Below, piece after piece: positions 11,706-21,960 of a DNA stretch of 64,000 bases. The translations under genes were made by a program, and so were the position numbers. Source of the stretch: Eucommia ulmoides (Eukaryota > Streptophyta > Magnoliopsida > Garryales > Eucommiaceae); the NCBI GenBank assembly GCA_016647705.1, contig CM028327.1, positions 7,635,726 through 7,699,725 on the forward strand. Direction: 5' to 3'. Positions within the stretch are counted from its first letter, which is position 1. Every line of letters starts with the position of its first letter. The notes below the pieces were generated by a model. It worked only from the letters and a program-made list of their open reading frames with translations. It had not been told where the DNA came from and did not search any database.

Positions 11706-12894
11706 AGCTCCTGGGAGTTCTGATCTATGGCCGGGCTCTCTTTGGAGCTAATGCGGCTAACCAAATCATTAGTTTCTGGTTTTTTACTCTAATTTGACTG
11801 AAATGCAAGTTTCACCCCTAATATTTTATAAATTTATATTTTATCCCTTTCACTTGACCCGTCAGCGTTCACCAACCACGTTAACTGGACCGCCCAGGGC
11901 CCGTTTCCTGTCCTGCCACCGTAATTATAGTAAAGGAAAAAAATTGAAAATAATTTATAGGGATAATTGCTCATTAGTCCCAAATGGCGGAGGTAATTAG
12001 TTATTTGTCCCATTTAAAATATGAGAGTTTTGATTTTAGTCCTTAAATTTGATTTTGTTTGCGTATTAGTCCTGCATGTATCACGCATTGCGTGCGGAGT
12101 GTAGAGAAAATTTAGTGAATAAATTCATATTATAGTGAATATTAGTTACATATAACTAAAATTAATTACAAATTAATAATTAAATCATATGTAACTATAT
12201 TACATATATCTCTGTAATATTAATTACATGTACCTACGTAATATTAGTTACACATTATAAATTATATGTATTTATATAATATTTGTTATATCTAACAAAT
12301 ATAAATCATATGTAACTATATTAAATATATCTCTGTAATATTAGTTACATGTAATTGTGTAATATTAGTTACACGTTACAAATTATATATTTTAAAAAAA
12401 AAATCTGAAAACATATGTTTTCAAACTTTATTACAAAACACGAGTGACCCGGTGTTTAGAACATTGGGATCTTAGTCCCGGTGTTCCGAACATCAGGACT
12501 TGTAGTTTTTTTTTTTTTTTTTTTCATGGTCCCAACGTTGTGAATGTCAGGACCATTTAAATAATAAACGGTGTATCACCATTTGTTCAAAACATTGATA
12601 CACCATTTGGGTTGGTTAAACGGTTGTACCGTTTGACCAGGTAGCCTTTGCAACTGCTTTGCAGACTGTTTGTGAAGGCAGTCTGCAATGGTCCCGGCGT
12701 TGTGAACACCGGGACGAAACCCTATAAAAAAAAAAAACCACCGTTTGAACTTACATTTGCCTTCATCCCCCTTCATACTTCTTGTTGCTAGTGTCTATTT
12801 GTCAAAAATTTCACAACTTCACGACGTTTTCTTCCTACTATAAAAGTAAGCTTAATTTATTTATTTTTTAAAATTTATTTGTTAGTTTGATTAC

Positions 12895-13549
12895 TGATGT
12901 TGCCAAAAATTCTCTATCACGTGTCAAGCACTGCACGTGCCAGAAAACATTTCGTCTTCCTTCGTAACCTGCAAAACTGTGAGTTCTAACGGAGGACATC
13001 GGTGTGTTGTCAACCAAAGAACCTCCGGCGTGAGAATAAGTTAATCTGAATCAATTTAGAAAAAGTTGTACACTTAATTCCCAGTTCCTTTACCAGTTAC
13101 CTTCTACCATTTTTATAGGATGATAAGCCTGTTAGCGTTTCGTTAGAGAGATCATTCAGTTACTCGTATCCCTCTACCGTTACGCACGATAGCCACTATT
13201 CCCGTATTCATGGGAGAATCTCTGTAACGGTCTCCATTACTCATGAGCCGTTACAGTCAATTCAGACTCATCTTAACATGTACAAGTAAGACCGATATTC
13301 TGAACTGACTGGTTTCTTCTTTGGCTTTCGACACCCTGGGCTTACACATACCCAAATATGGGCCTTATTAAATAGCTGCCCATGTACTCATTAAGATCAC
13401 CAAATCAGTATTTGAACATAGGCTTATGTTGCCCCAGCCCACTCAATAGGCGGATTTACCTGACTCCAATTCGGAGCCCTTATAGTAGATCCGACCTGTT
13501 TAGGATTTCATACCTAGGTCAGTCAGGGGCGGGAGTTTTATACACATCA
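12895..13549. mobile_element. Solo LTR, 655 bp, with 5-bp target duplication
   Basis: The ends are perfectly inverted: TGATGT at the left and ACATCA at the right, the TG...CA of an LTR. Both sides carry ATTAC (12890-12894 and 13550-13554), a 5-bp target duplication as made by LTR-retrotransposon integrase. Base composition is more GC-rich than the surrounding MULE arm and the mirror arm lacks it, so it landed after the arms formed. No internal region is left, so it is a solo LTR formed by LTR-LTR recombination. The family (copia or gypsy) cannot be told from the LTR alone. Confidence 0.75.
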
Positions 13550-13554
13550 ATTAC

Positions 13555-14300
13555 TATTATTTTTACTTGTGTAATTATTTAGTTAATTTGTTTGTTAGTT
13601 AGTTAATTTACTTATTTAATTTGTTAATTAGTTGGTTAATTTAATTTACTAGTTTAGTTATTTAATTTCTTAGTTAGTTTGTTAGATTAATTTGTTAATT
13701 TAATTGTTTAATTAAAAACTATGCACTTTGGCCCCTTGAAGTTTGAGTAAATTCTACATGTGTGAGAAATTATAAATTGAAATATAAATTATAATATATT
13801 ATTTTTAAAAAAATTATTAGTTAGTTAGTTACTTAATTTAAGTTTAATTTGTTAATTTAGTTGTTTAATTAAAAAATGTGCACTTTGGCCTCTCAAAGTT
13901 TGACAAATTACACATGTGGAAAAATATAAATTGAAATAAAAATTATAATAGATCGTTTTTAAAAAAAAATGTTAGTTAGTTAATTAATTTAAATTTTTAA
14001 TTTAGTTGTTTAATTAAAAAATGTGCACTTTGGCCCCTCAAAGTTTGATTAATTACACATGTGAGAAAATGTATAAAAAACAAATTATAATATATTGTTT
14101 TAAAAAAAATAGTTAGTTAGTTAGTTTAATTTATTAATTTAGTTGTTCAATTAAAAAACGTAAAATTTGGCCCCTCAAAAAATGTTAGTTAGTTAGTTAA
14201 TTTAATTTGTTGATTTAGTTGTTAGTTTATTTTTTTAATGTGTTTGAAAAAATTTATATTCCATTGAAAGTTAAAATTAATTAAATTATTGACTAAATTA
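13555..14300. repeat. Tandem array in the left MULE arm, about 130-bp units
   Basis: Roughly five imperfect units, each with GTTAGTTAGTTAATTTA, TTTAGTTGTTTAATTAAAAA, GTGCACTTTGGCCCCTCAAA, an ACACATGTG motif and a TATAATATATTGTTTTTA tail. The same unit in inverse orientation fills 17455-18317 and 20923-21850 in the right arm. It behaves as an intron-like or subterminal repeat between the arm's leader and the internal ORFs. Confidence 0.65.
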
Positions 14301-14329
14301 AAAACAAATAAAATGAAAATGATTGAAAA

Positions 14330-14695
14330 ATGTACATGGTGAGAGATTTGTATCGTTCAATGGGACGTCACTGGCTTTTGAAAGACGAATTCTCATCCTC
14401 TTTAGATCCAATAGTTCGTTACTCTTCACGGTGGGTTGTAAGGATGCGGAAGGAATACATTTATCGTGTCAACCAAATAGAGATTATGGTGGATGAATGT
14501 AGGCAATATAATATTTCAATAGTGCGTCAATTGGCCAAAACAATGCCAATAGACATGCCGCATAACATTCAGATGGCGTTGCATCGTTGCCGTGAAGAAA
14601 ATAACCGAATGCAAATTCGAATTTTTCAACACGAGCTTGAAACGACGGAACGTGAACGTCTCGAAAATGGTTTGGTTGCCGAAATGCGTACTTAA
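14330..14695 (+). CDS. Unknown protein of the large MULE, plus-strand gene, ORF 1
   Basis: An open frame of 121 residues in the core of the MULE, transcribed toward the transposase gene. I do not recognise the family. It is rich in Arg, Glu and Met, predicted helical by eye, with RMRKEYIYRVNQIEIMV at about 39-55 and an EENNRMQIRIF segment near 90-100. A second, weaker frame just downstream (ending MSDDESNV near 14763) could be its original acidic tail after a frame change. Residues around 40-95 weakly resemble the ORF at 15145-15390 and the frame after it (RRYI, then LENNRM and an LAN-type helix), so the two may be tandem relatives. Position matches that of mudrB in MuDR, but no homology to MURB is claimed. 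Confidence 0.4.
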   Translation: MYMVRDLYRSMGRHWLLKDEFSSSLDPIVRYSSRWVVRMRKEYIYRVNQIEIMVDECRQYNISIVRQLAKTMPIDMPHNIQMALHRCREENNRMQIRIFQHELETTERERLENGLVAEMRT

Positions 14696-15048
14696 GTGAG
14701 ATGCACAAGGAAACCTCAATATCAGTTAGATATTGAAATGTCTGATGATGAGAGTAATGTTTAATGTTTTCGCGTTGGTAAATTGCAGTTTAACTATGTA
14801 TTTCCTTTGAAATCTAATATATCATTTTTACATTAAATTATAATAATGCTACTTCTACCAAACAACTGATTTTCTCTTTTTCAATTAATAGATGGTGTTA
14901 GGTTAGCTTTTTTTAGTTAAGTCTCATATACATAAGTTCTAAACACATTATTTTTCAGTAATTATGCTTTAAAAAAAACCTATTTTTTTTTTTGTAAATT
15001 CAATGTGCAGTATAATATTTGTAAATAAACTATTCAACCTATAATTTT

Positions 15049-15561
15049 CATGATGTCTTCACGTATTAATTCAAGTGAAGAAAACTCATTTGGAATTTCA
15101 AGTGAGGAAAACTCACATGATGTTGTTTGGGGTTGGGCTGAACCGTGGATAACCAAAGATGTTGGGTTCTACAACAATATTATGATGACTACTGGAGTGA
15201 TCAAGACACCAACCCGATAGAGTATTGCGTCGGTCTACGCCAAGGATGGGAATACAAGGTGAATGAGTCTAACAACCTTGTATCTTGTTTGAGAGATCTT
15301 AATGCACCAATTCTGTATCGTCGAAGTCTTCAAATGACTAGACGATATATAATTGATGACATAACCGAGATCGAAGATGCTATTACATAAATTCGCCTGG
15401 AGAATAATCGAATGTAGTGGCACAGGAATAGATATTATCTACTACAACTAGCCAATGAAATAGTTGCCGCAAGCAATAAAACACTCTCTCCAAACGAATA
15501 CCATAACGTGATAAATAACAATAAATATTTGTCTGAGGAGTACATATCCAATGAAGAATAA
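15049..15561 (+). pseudogene. Unknown protein of the large MULE, plus-strand gene, ORF 2 (broken)
   Basis: A first frame opens at an ATG at about 15049 (MMSSRINSSEENSFGISSEE, then a DVVWGWAEPW motif) and overlaps a second frame at 15145-15390 (81 residues, ending RRYIIDDITEIEDAIT). Beyond its stop the second frame continues as sense-looking protein (IRLENNRM, then YYLLQLANEIVAASNKTL and NEYHNVINNNKYLSEEY) to a stop near 15560. It therefore looks like one acidic, helical protein of about 160-170 residues with one frameshift and two or so in-frame stops. Family unknown; weakly similar to the ORF at 14330-14695. Confidence 0.4.
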
Positions 15562-15805
15562 AGAATTTTTGGCAATTCAATTGTCTTTTTAAGTGTTTTC
15601 TTGTCACTATTTTCGTGATGTTATATACTGTATTTCTTATGTATTATCTTTGTTATGAGTTTTGTAACAAATACCATTAAACATATTTCTAATTTATGTA
15701 ATGTTTTTTTCTTCTTTTTATAATTAATTGTACTTGTTAACGCGTTTAATTTTAATATGATGTTTATGATTATTTTAAGTTGTTTCGCTTTTAATATTAT
15801 ACTAT

Positions 15806-17378
15806 TTACCATACAAGTGGGTCCCGTCAATCATGATGACGGGCCGACAATAACGTCATCCGTCAGCTGAAGGTTTGAATGCCCAAAATACCATATCGAA
15901 CGTCCTGTAGCCAGGCATATCAGTCGATACAGTGCTCCACTCGACAATCGTACTCGGATTGTAGTGCGAACGCAACCATAAACTTCGGCAACTACCGATA
16001 TAATTCGTCTCAATCCCCGAACAAGGTCTCAATGGCTTTAGATCTAGTCAACCAAGTTTTTCGGTAGGAGATGGTGAATCCCTGAGACTCCTTCACGTAA
16101 GCCACAATGACGCCAATCTTCAATTATGGATCCTATTCAACTTGTCCAAATATTAAGTTCGAAATGAAACCAGAATCCTAATTTTTATGATCTACAACAG
16201 TATGATTATAGAAACATGTGTACTGCCCCTCATACTATGTAATCTGAAACATACCGTGGCTTTTTTTTCATAATCGCCCGCAACCTCCAACTGTATCCAT
16301 GGAAACAATAAACCGACTAGATATTTTTATTCGTTTCCAACACACAATACTCTTTGCTCTTCTTGACCTGGTAATATTTCACGGCTTGCTGGACATTTTT
16401 TTTGTCTTTAAAGACCATACCAGTACGGAATTCGTCCATCTTCGGTGTCTAGAAATTCTTTCGCAACTTCGGCTCGTATTTCGCCATCTCATCATTTTCA
16501 CTCTAGTCCAAGTTATTGAAAAATAGAATACTATTGTCCAACTCCAATTGTTGATTCTGACTCTCTCACCCGTTAGGCCCAGCATCTAGATCTTCGTCTC
16601 CATCCCCATCAATCTCCTCTGGCTTAAACGCGACATCCGCATCTAACTCTTCTTCAGACACACCGTGACGACTATCAATTGTATCAAACTCACCACCATA
16701 ATTACTTGTGTTGTGGAAAAGTAGAGTTGGTGTCATGATCACGGTCAATCATACTATGAGAATGATCTTGTTCTGGAATATAGGGGGTGGGATGGTGTAA
16801 TTAGACTCAAGTAATTGGGGGTGCGGCATGAGAGTACTGTGAGAATGATATTGTTCTGAAATGTAAAGGGGTGAGATGGTGTAATTAGACTGGACTGCTT
16901 GGGGGTACGACATGGGAATATTATAGCCAAAAAATTGCTCGTCAGATTGGGTACTGTACAGATTAAAACTCTGAGTCATTAAGTTGGTAAAATGACCACT
17001 TTGGGGGAAAAAATTTGAACCATCATCAAATGCTCATTCTACCTCTACATACACCTCAACAGCAAGAAGCGAGGGTATGTAAAAAGATAACTCAAGCACT
17101 TGGTCTAATGTTGAGTCGTCACCGATAGAATACAAAGCATATTTAAAATTCTCTCTGAAAAGAGCCATCGACAACCTACACTTTACTTTTAAATTTCCAG
17201 TAGCCCCATCCTCAAGTACATATGATTTTAGCATCTTAATTAATTCATTTAAGGTTATTCCCCTACAGACAACCAAAGATTTTACAAATAATGTACTGTA
17301 ATAAACCCCAAACTCGGTACCTTCTAATATTCTACCACCCCAATACAATAACAACCGAATGTAATCTATTTCAAGCAA
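15806..17378 (-). pseudogene. MuDR-type transposase, decayed and 3'-truncated
   Basis: The N-terminus (17378-17034) contains an LVVCRGITLNELIKMLK stretch and ends LLAVEVYVEVE, the pattern of the N-terminal region of plant MULE proteins. Next come a Tyr/Ser-rich linker (16979-16749) and an acidic stretch with EEIDGDGDEDLDAGPNG (about 16560). The MuDR DNA-binding region follows near 16430-16280 (FKDKKNVQQAVKYYQVKKSK, then an SVYCFHGYSWRLRAI remnant). Last is the first catalytic-Asp block of PF10551, VFWAFKPSADG then RPVIMIDGTHLYGK (about 15806-15880). The remaining catalytic Asp and Glu and the zinc knuckle are missing. There are at least four in-frame stops and several frameshifts, so it cannot be active. 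It is fed from the right arm. Confidence 0.8.
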
Positions 17379-17454
17379 TTGTCATTTCACAATCCAAAAC
17401 AAAATAAGAAAATATTATCGTCAACTAAAACTCAATCACAAGAGTTGACGATTT

Positions 17455-18317
17455 TTAATTAAACAACTAAATTAAAAAATTAAACTAACTAACTAACAAT
17501 TTTTTTTAAAAATAATATATTAATTTATATTTTCTCACACATGTGTAATTTTCAAACTTTGACAAATTGTCAAAATATAAATTTTAATATATTATTTTAA
17601 AATAAATTGTTAGTTAATTTGAGTTTAATTTTTTAATTAAAAAATAATTGACTTTAACTTATCAGAATCAAGTTTGGAAATATCTTCTTTCTCATCTGCA
17701 ACAATCAATATATTGTTGCAGATGAGAAAGAAAATATTTCCAAGCCTAATTCTGATAAGTTAAAGTCGATTATTGTTGAAGTTGAAAACCTGTATCGGTT
17801 AGGTATTTGTAACAAGTTAAACTCGTTATATATATTTGACAAATTAAATTTATATTTTGAGAATTTTATTTTATATAAGTTTAATATTTTATATTTTTCT
17901 AATTTGTCAAACTTTGAGTGGTCAAAGTGTATATTTTTTAATTAAACAACTAAATTAAAAAATTAAACTCAAACTAACTAACAATTTATTTTAAAACAAT
18001 ATATTAAAATTTATATTTTTCCAATTTGTCAAACTTTGAGGGGTCAAAGTGCACAATTTTTAATTAACTATTTTTTAATTAAATAACTAAACTCAAAAAT
18101 TAAACTAACTAATTAACAATTTTAACTAAATTCAAAAATTAAACTAACTAACAATTTATTTTAAAACAATACATTAAAATTTATATTTTTCTAATTGTCA
18201 TACTTTGAGGGGTCAAAATGCATATTTTTTAATTAAACATTTTTTTTAATTAAACAACTAAATTCAAAAATTAAACTAACTAATTAACTATTTTAACTAA
18301 ATTCAAAAATTAAACTA
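17455..18317. repeat. Tandem array in the right MULE arm, inner part
   Basis: Inverse-orientation units of the array seen at 13555-14300: AAACTAACTAACAATTT, TTTATATTTTTCCAATTTG, CAAACTTTGAGGGGTCAAAG, then TTTTTAATTAAACAAC. The array is interrupted at 18318 by a nested MULE and resumes at 20923 without loss, so the inner and outer parts were once continuous. A separate hairpin lies inside it at 17642-17775. Confidence 0.65.
17642..17775. repeat. Near-perfect hairpin, arms of about 60 bp
   Basis: The left arm starts AATAATTGACTTTAACTTAT and ends TCATCTGCAACAAT. The right arm is its reverse complement, with about 5 mismatches over 60 positions. The arms meet at a short CAATATATTG centre, leaving almost no loop. 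RNA from either strand would fold into one long stem. It is not shared with the left arm, so it arose by a local inverted duplication or insertion of a foldback element. Confidence 0.75.
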
Positions 18318-18485
18318 GAGGTTTTTATTATTTAGTCATAAATTAAGAGATCATGTAGGAAAAAGACCTCTAGTACACTTAATTAAGCTTTCAGTTCTTA
18401 TATCTGACAAAATAGGAGATAAAAAAATGTATATAACCCTGAACAATCACAATGTTAACTCAGTCTAAACTCAGGCTCTCTCACT

Positions 18486-18746
18486 TTAAACTCTCACTCT
18501 CTCTCTAAACCTAACATCAAGATTGATGAGCTCCACAAGCTTCTGCTTGAGGGAGGAGAGATGGGAATGGAGCGCCGATCTGAGGGTCTCGAAGGATACG
18601 AAGGTCTGGAGATCGACGATGTAAGAACTGGATTTGAAACCCTGGTCAAGGAAGGAGGAAGGCTTGAACCAGTGGGTAGACGTCGACGGGGTCTCTGAAC
18701 TCCGAAGAAATCGGTGGTCAATCGTGGCGACGTCGGGTCTACTCAT
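18486..18746 (-). pseudogene. Captured N-terminal fragment of COG2 (conserved oligomeric Golgi complex subunit 2)
   Basis: The longest frame contains HWFKPSSFLDQGF, SSYIVDLQTFVSFETLRSAL and HSHLSSLKQKLVELIN, which match the remembered plant COG2 N-terminus (WFKP, YI-L-TFV-F-TLRSEL, SHLSSL, LIDLIN). The earlier part of that domain is present in two other frames: TTDFFG, then DPVDVYP. So two small frameshifts separate it from the parent. Similarity ends near residue 75, probably at an exon edge or capture junction. The full protein (about 750 residues, a Golgi vesicle tether) is not here. It is a captured fragment, not a working gene. Confidence 0.7.
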
Positions 18747-18854
18747 TGGATTATGTCTGATCTACGACTTGCTGTTAGATATCTGATGTCCCCTTATTTG
18801 TTCATTTGATTTTGTGTACGATTTCAAGTTTTCCCCTTTTTTGATGTTTTCAGG

Positions 18855-19124
18855 CGAGCGATGGACTATAATAAAGTGCCTCGTCACTGGAGAACTCGGC
18901 TTTCGCACGATCTTTTCTACCAGAAGTACAATGAGGAGAAGAAAAGGGCTAGGTCTGGTGGTGTTGAGTCGTCTGGGGGCGACAGTACTGAAACTGGCCA
19001 GAGTAAGGTCGATGGAGGTGGTTTTGAGGGTTCGGCCGTCGGCGCCGGGATTGGCGCTTGCGCCGAATTGGATGAGTCAGAGTCTTCTGTCGCCGTCGTG
19101 AGTAGTGGTAAGGGGAGGGGGTAA
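18855..19124 (+). CDS. Unknown exon-like ORF in the nested MULE
   Basis: An ATG at 18861 opens a frame of 87 residues: a basic start (MDYNKVPRHWRTRLSHDLFY, then KYNEEKKRARSGG) followed by a Gly/Ser/Glu-rich tail. It lies just after an acceptor-like GATGTTTTCAG and ends around donor-like GGTAAGG and GGTAAGAG sequences. It is more GC-rich (about 55 percent by eye) than the element around it. These traits suggest an exon taken from a host gene along with the COG2 piece. I do not recognise the source. It may not be expressed. Confidence 0.35.
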   Translation, partial: RAMDYNKVPRHWRTRLSHDLFYQKYNEEKKRARSGGVESSGGDSTETGQSKVDGGGFEGSAVGAGIGACAELDESESSVAVVSSGKGRG

Positions 19125-19499
19125 GAGAGGAGCAAAAGTTACTGCAGGTGGTGTCTCTTTCTAGTTCATGGTTTTGTTTTTTTTGTTTTGTTTTTTTTTT
19201 TTTTTTTTTTTTGGTTTTGATGTTGGATTCGATGATGTTGTTCATTTTAGTGGTATTCTTTGGCGGTGTTGATATTTGTTTTCAGCGGTATTGTTTGGCG
19301 GTGGTGATGTCCATTTTTGGTTCGGACAACTATCGGCCACCACTTGTCAGATTCGGCAACCGCTGCCAACCACCAGCCAGATTAACATTAAAGTTAGTGG
19401 TTGTGTGATTTTTCCTCGATTTGTGGTGGAGGTGGATAGAGTGTTCATTTTTTTTATGTTAATGTTAGTAGCTGTGTGATTTTTTTCACACATGTTTTC

Positions 19500-20870
19500 T
19501 AGAACAATATGAATGTGTTAACGTTAATACATAAGAAATCCCTCAAAAAATGTGCATTAACGTTAACACAAACACGATCCAAACATATATTCAGATCTGA
19601 ATTGAAAATTTTCTTAGGGTCTGTTTGATTCTTGATTTTTTTAAGAAATTTTCAAATCTGAATTGGATTTTTGTTGTGGCTATGAATGGTGGTAGAGGTG
19701 GGAGGTGTTAAATCTACGTTAACGTTGGTGTGTTTACGTGTTTTTTTTTTTTCACACATATTTTTTGGACAACATTAAATGCGTTAACATTAATACACAG
19801 AAAGACAATAAAATGTGCGTTAACGTTAACGCAAATTCAACTCAAACACACATTCAGCTCAAAAAGATAAAATATCATGTACAGTAGTTAACGTTAACGC
19901 ATACCAATTTTTAATTTTTGAACACGTATGTTTTCTGGACAATGCTTGACGTGTTAACGTTAACACAAACGAGACCTCAAAAAAATTATATTTAACGCTA
20001 ATGTTAGTGTTTTGTTTTTCATTCCTTACATATGATTTTGTTCAGACAATATGAATACGTTAACGTTAATGCAGAAAGAGCACCAAAAAATGTACATTAA
20101 TGTTAACGTTAGTGTTTGTTTTTTATTATGACATATGAATGCGTTAATGTTAGCATAGGAGACCCCTAAAAAAAATGTGTATTAATGTTAACGCAAATTC
20201 AACTGAAACACATATTCAGCTCAAATGACAAAATATGACATATAGTAATTAACGTTAACACGTACAAGGTAAAAATATGTGATAGGACGTTAACGTAAAT
20301 ATTTATGTAAAATATGTTAACACACAGAACACTTAAAAAATAAAATACGTTAGCGTTAAAACAAAAAATAAATTGCATTAACGTTAAAATCCATAGCATG
20401 ATAGTAAAAAATGCGTTAACGTTAAACGCACACAAACAAATGAGGAAATAAGTGACAATGTGAAACACACAAAAAAGACGTAAAAAGTGCGTTAACGTTA
20501 AAAAAAAATATATGAAAATGAGTTAACGTTAACGTGCAAAAATAAATAAATTTAACAACGTTAACTTTAACAGATTCATAAATATTTGTTGAACAGCATG
20601 AGCAAAATGTAAGATTTTTTTCCTAAATAGAGTGAACAAAATGCGTTAATATTAATGCACACAAAAAATGAGTTAACGCACTCAAAATTGAGTTAACGCA
20701 TTAAAAAAAAAAAAGAAAAAAAAAAGTATATTGCTGAAAATGGGGACTGAGTTAATGTTAACGTCATATTTGAATATTTTGTCTTTTTGTATAGGACAAA
20801 ATGGCAGAAATCGTAAATAAACGTTAACAGGGGGTCAAAATGAAGGATTTTTTTTTCTAAAGATTTAGTG
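19500..20870. repeat. GTTAAC-rich array in the nested MULE
   Basis: About 25 copies of the palindrome GTTAAC lie in 1.37 kb, most within the longer GCGTTAACGTTAACGC pattern or a degenerate form. By base composition fewer than one would be expected. A longer period is visible: a block reading AACGCAAATTCAACTCAAAC, then CAGCTCAAA, recurs at about 19830 and 20190, 360 bp apart. No coding frame runs through it. It resembles a degenerate tandem array with a repeated protein-binding-like core. Confidence 0.75.
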
Positions 20871-20931
20871 GGGACTAAATCCTCGATAGGGTCTTTATAG
20901 AGGACTAAAAAATAAGAACCCCATTAAACTA

Positions 20932-21960
20932 ACTAACAATTTATTTTAAAACAATACATTAAAATTTATATTTTTCTAATTGTCATACTTTGAGGGGCCA
21001 AAGTGCATATTTTTTAAATGAATATTTTTTTAATTAAACAACTAAATTCAAAAATTAAATCAACTAACTAACAATTTTTTTTTAAAATAATATATTAATT
21101 TATATTTTCCTACACATGTGAAAGGGACCAAAGTGCAATTTTTAATTTAACAACTAAATTAACAAATTAAATTAACTAACAAATTAAACGACTAAACCAA
21201 CAAATTAAATTAACTAACTAACCAACAAATTAAACAAGTAAACTAAATAACTAATTAACAAATTAAATAAGTAAAAAACATACTAATTAAAATTAAACTA
21301 ACCTCTAATTTTTTTTATGTTTAAAAAAAACTAAATTAACAACTAAACTAATTAATTAACTAACTAACTATTTTTTTAAACAATATATTATGATTTATAT
21401 TCTAATATTTTTTTTATGGTTGAACTGTTTCTTAATATGAGTAAACATCAATGAGATATTCCAACCACTAAAAGTCTAATTTTTCCTTATAATTACATTT
21501 TTTCCCACTAAATAAATAAATTCAGAGTGCAAAATCATGAACTATCTATTGTTGTAGTAGATAAAATTAATTTTTTCATAACCGTTTTGGGAATTTTTAT
21601 TCTTGAAAGATTTATAGGTTGAAAATATTTTTTGATAATTAGATCTAATGCGCCCTAACATGAAAATAACTAACTAACAATTTTTTTTAAACAATTTATT
21701 ATAATGTGTATTTTAATTTATATTTTCCCATAAAATGTACATTTTTTAATTAAATAACTAAATTAACTAACAAATTAAATTAATTAACTAACTAAAATAA
21801 TTAAACAAGTGAACTAATTAACTAACAAATTAAATTAACTAACTAACTAACAAATTAAACAAGTAGAGGACCGCTAGTGACAAATAAACTAAATAATTAA
21901 ATAATTAAAAAACATATTAATCAAACTAACAAATAAATTAAACAAAAAAATTAAAACAAA
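20932..21960. repeat. Tandem array in the right MULE arm, outer part
   Basis: Resumes the array cut at 18317. The first units are as in the inner part. From about 21120 outward it degenerates into short AACTAACAAATTAAACAAGT repeats. A non-array patch (about 21400-21660) with no recognised content lies inside. It ends at a splice-donor-like TTACCTTTGTAG (minus strand CTACAAAGGTAAG) near 21962, which mirrors the donor near 12846. Confidence 0.5.

Larger units (their letters stand above)
18318..20922. mobile_element. Nested Pack-MULE-like element carrying host gene fragments
   Basis: 2605 bp inserted in the right-arm array of the larger MULE. Ends are inverted: GAGGTTTTTATTATTTAGTC at the left and, read backwards, GGGGTTCTTATTTTTTAGTC at the right (17 of 20 match). 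ATTAAACTA flanks both sides (18309-18317 and 20923-20931), a perfect 9-bp target duplication of Mutator type. The flanks are repetitive, so the duplication alone is weak, but with the inverted ends it is convincing. It contains no transposase. Inside are a COG2 fragment (minus), an exon-like ORF (plus) and a GTTAAC-rich array. A non-autonomous MULE with captured host sequence is a Pack-MULE. Confidence 0.75.

Noticed and set aside
20199-20468. Cys/Phe-rich 89-codon minus-strand frame in the GTTAAC array
   Set aside because: Runs through the repeat array, hydrophobic only because of its AT-rich composition; no family match and no conserved start.
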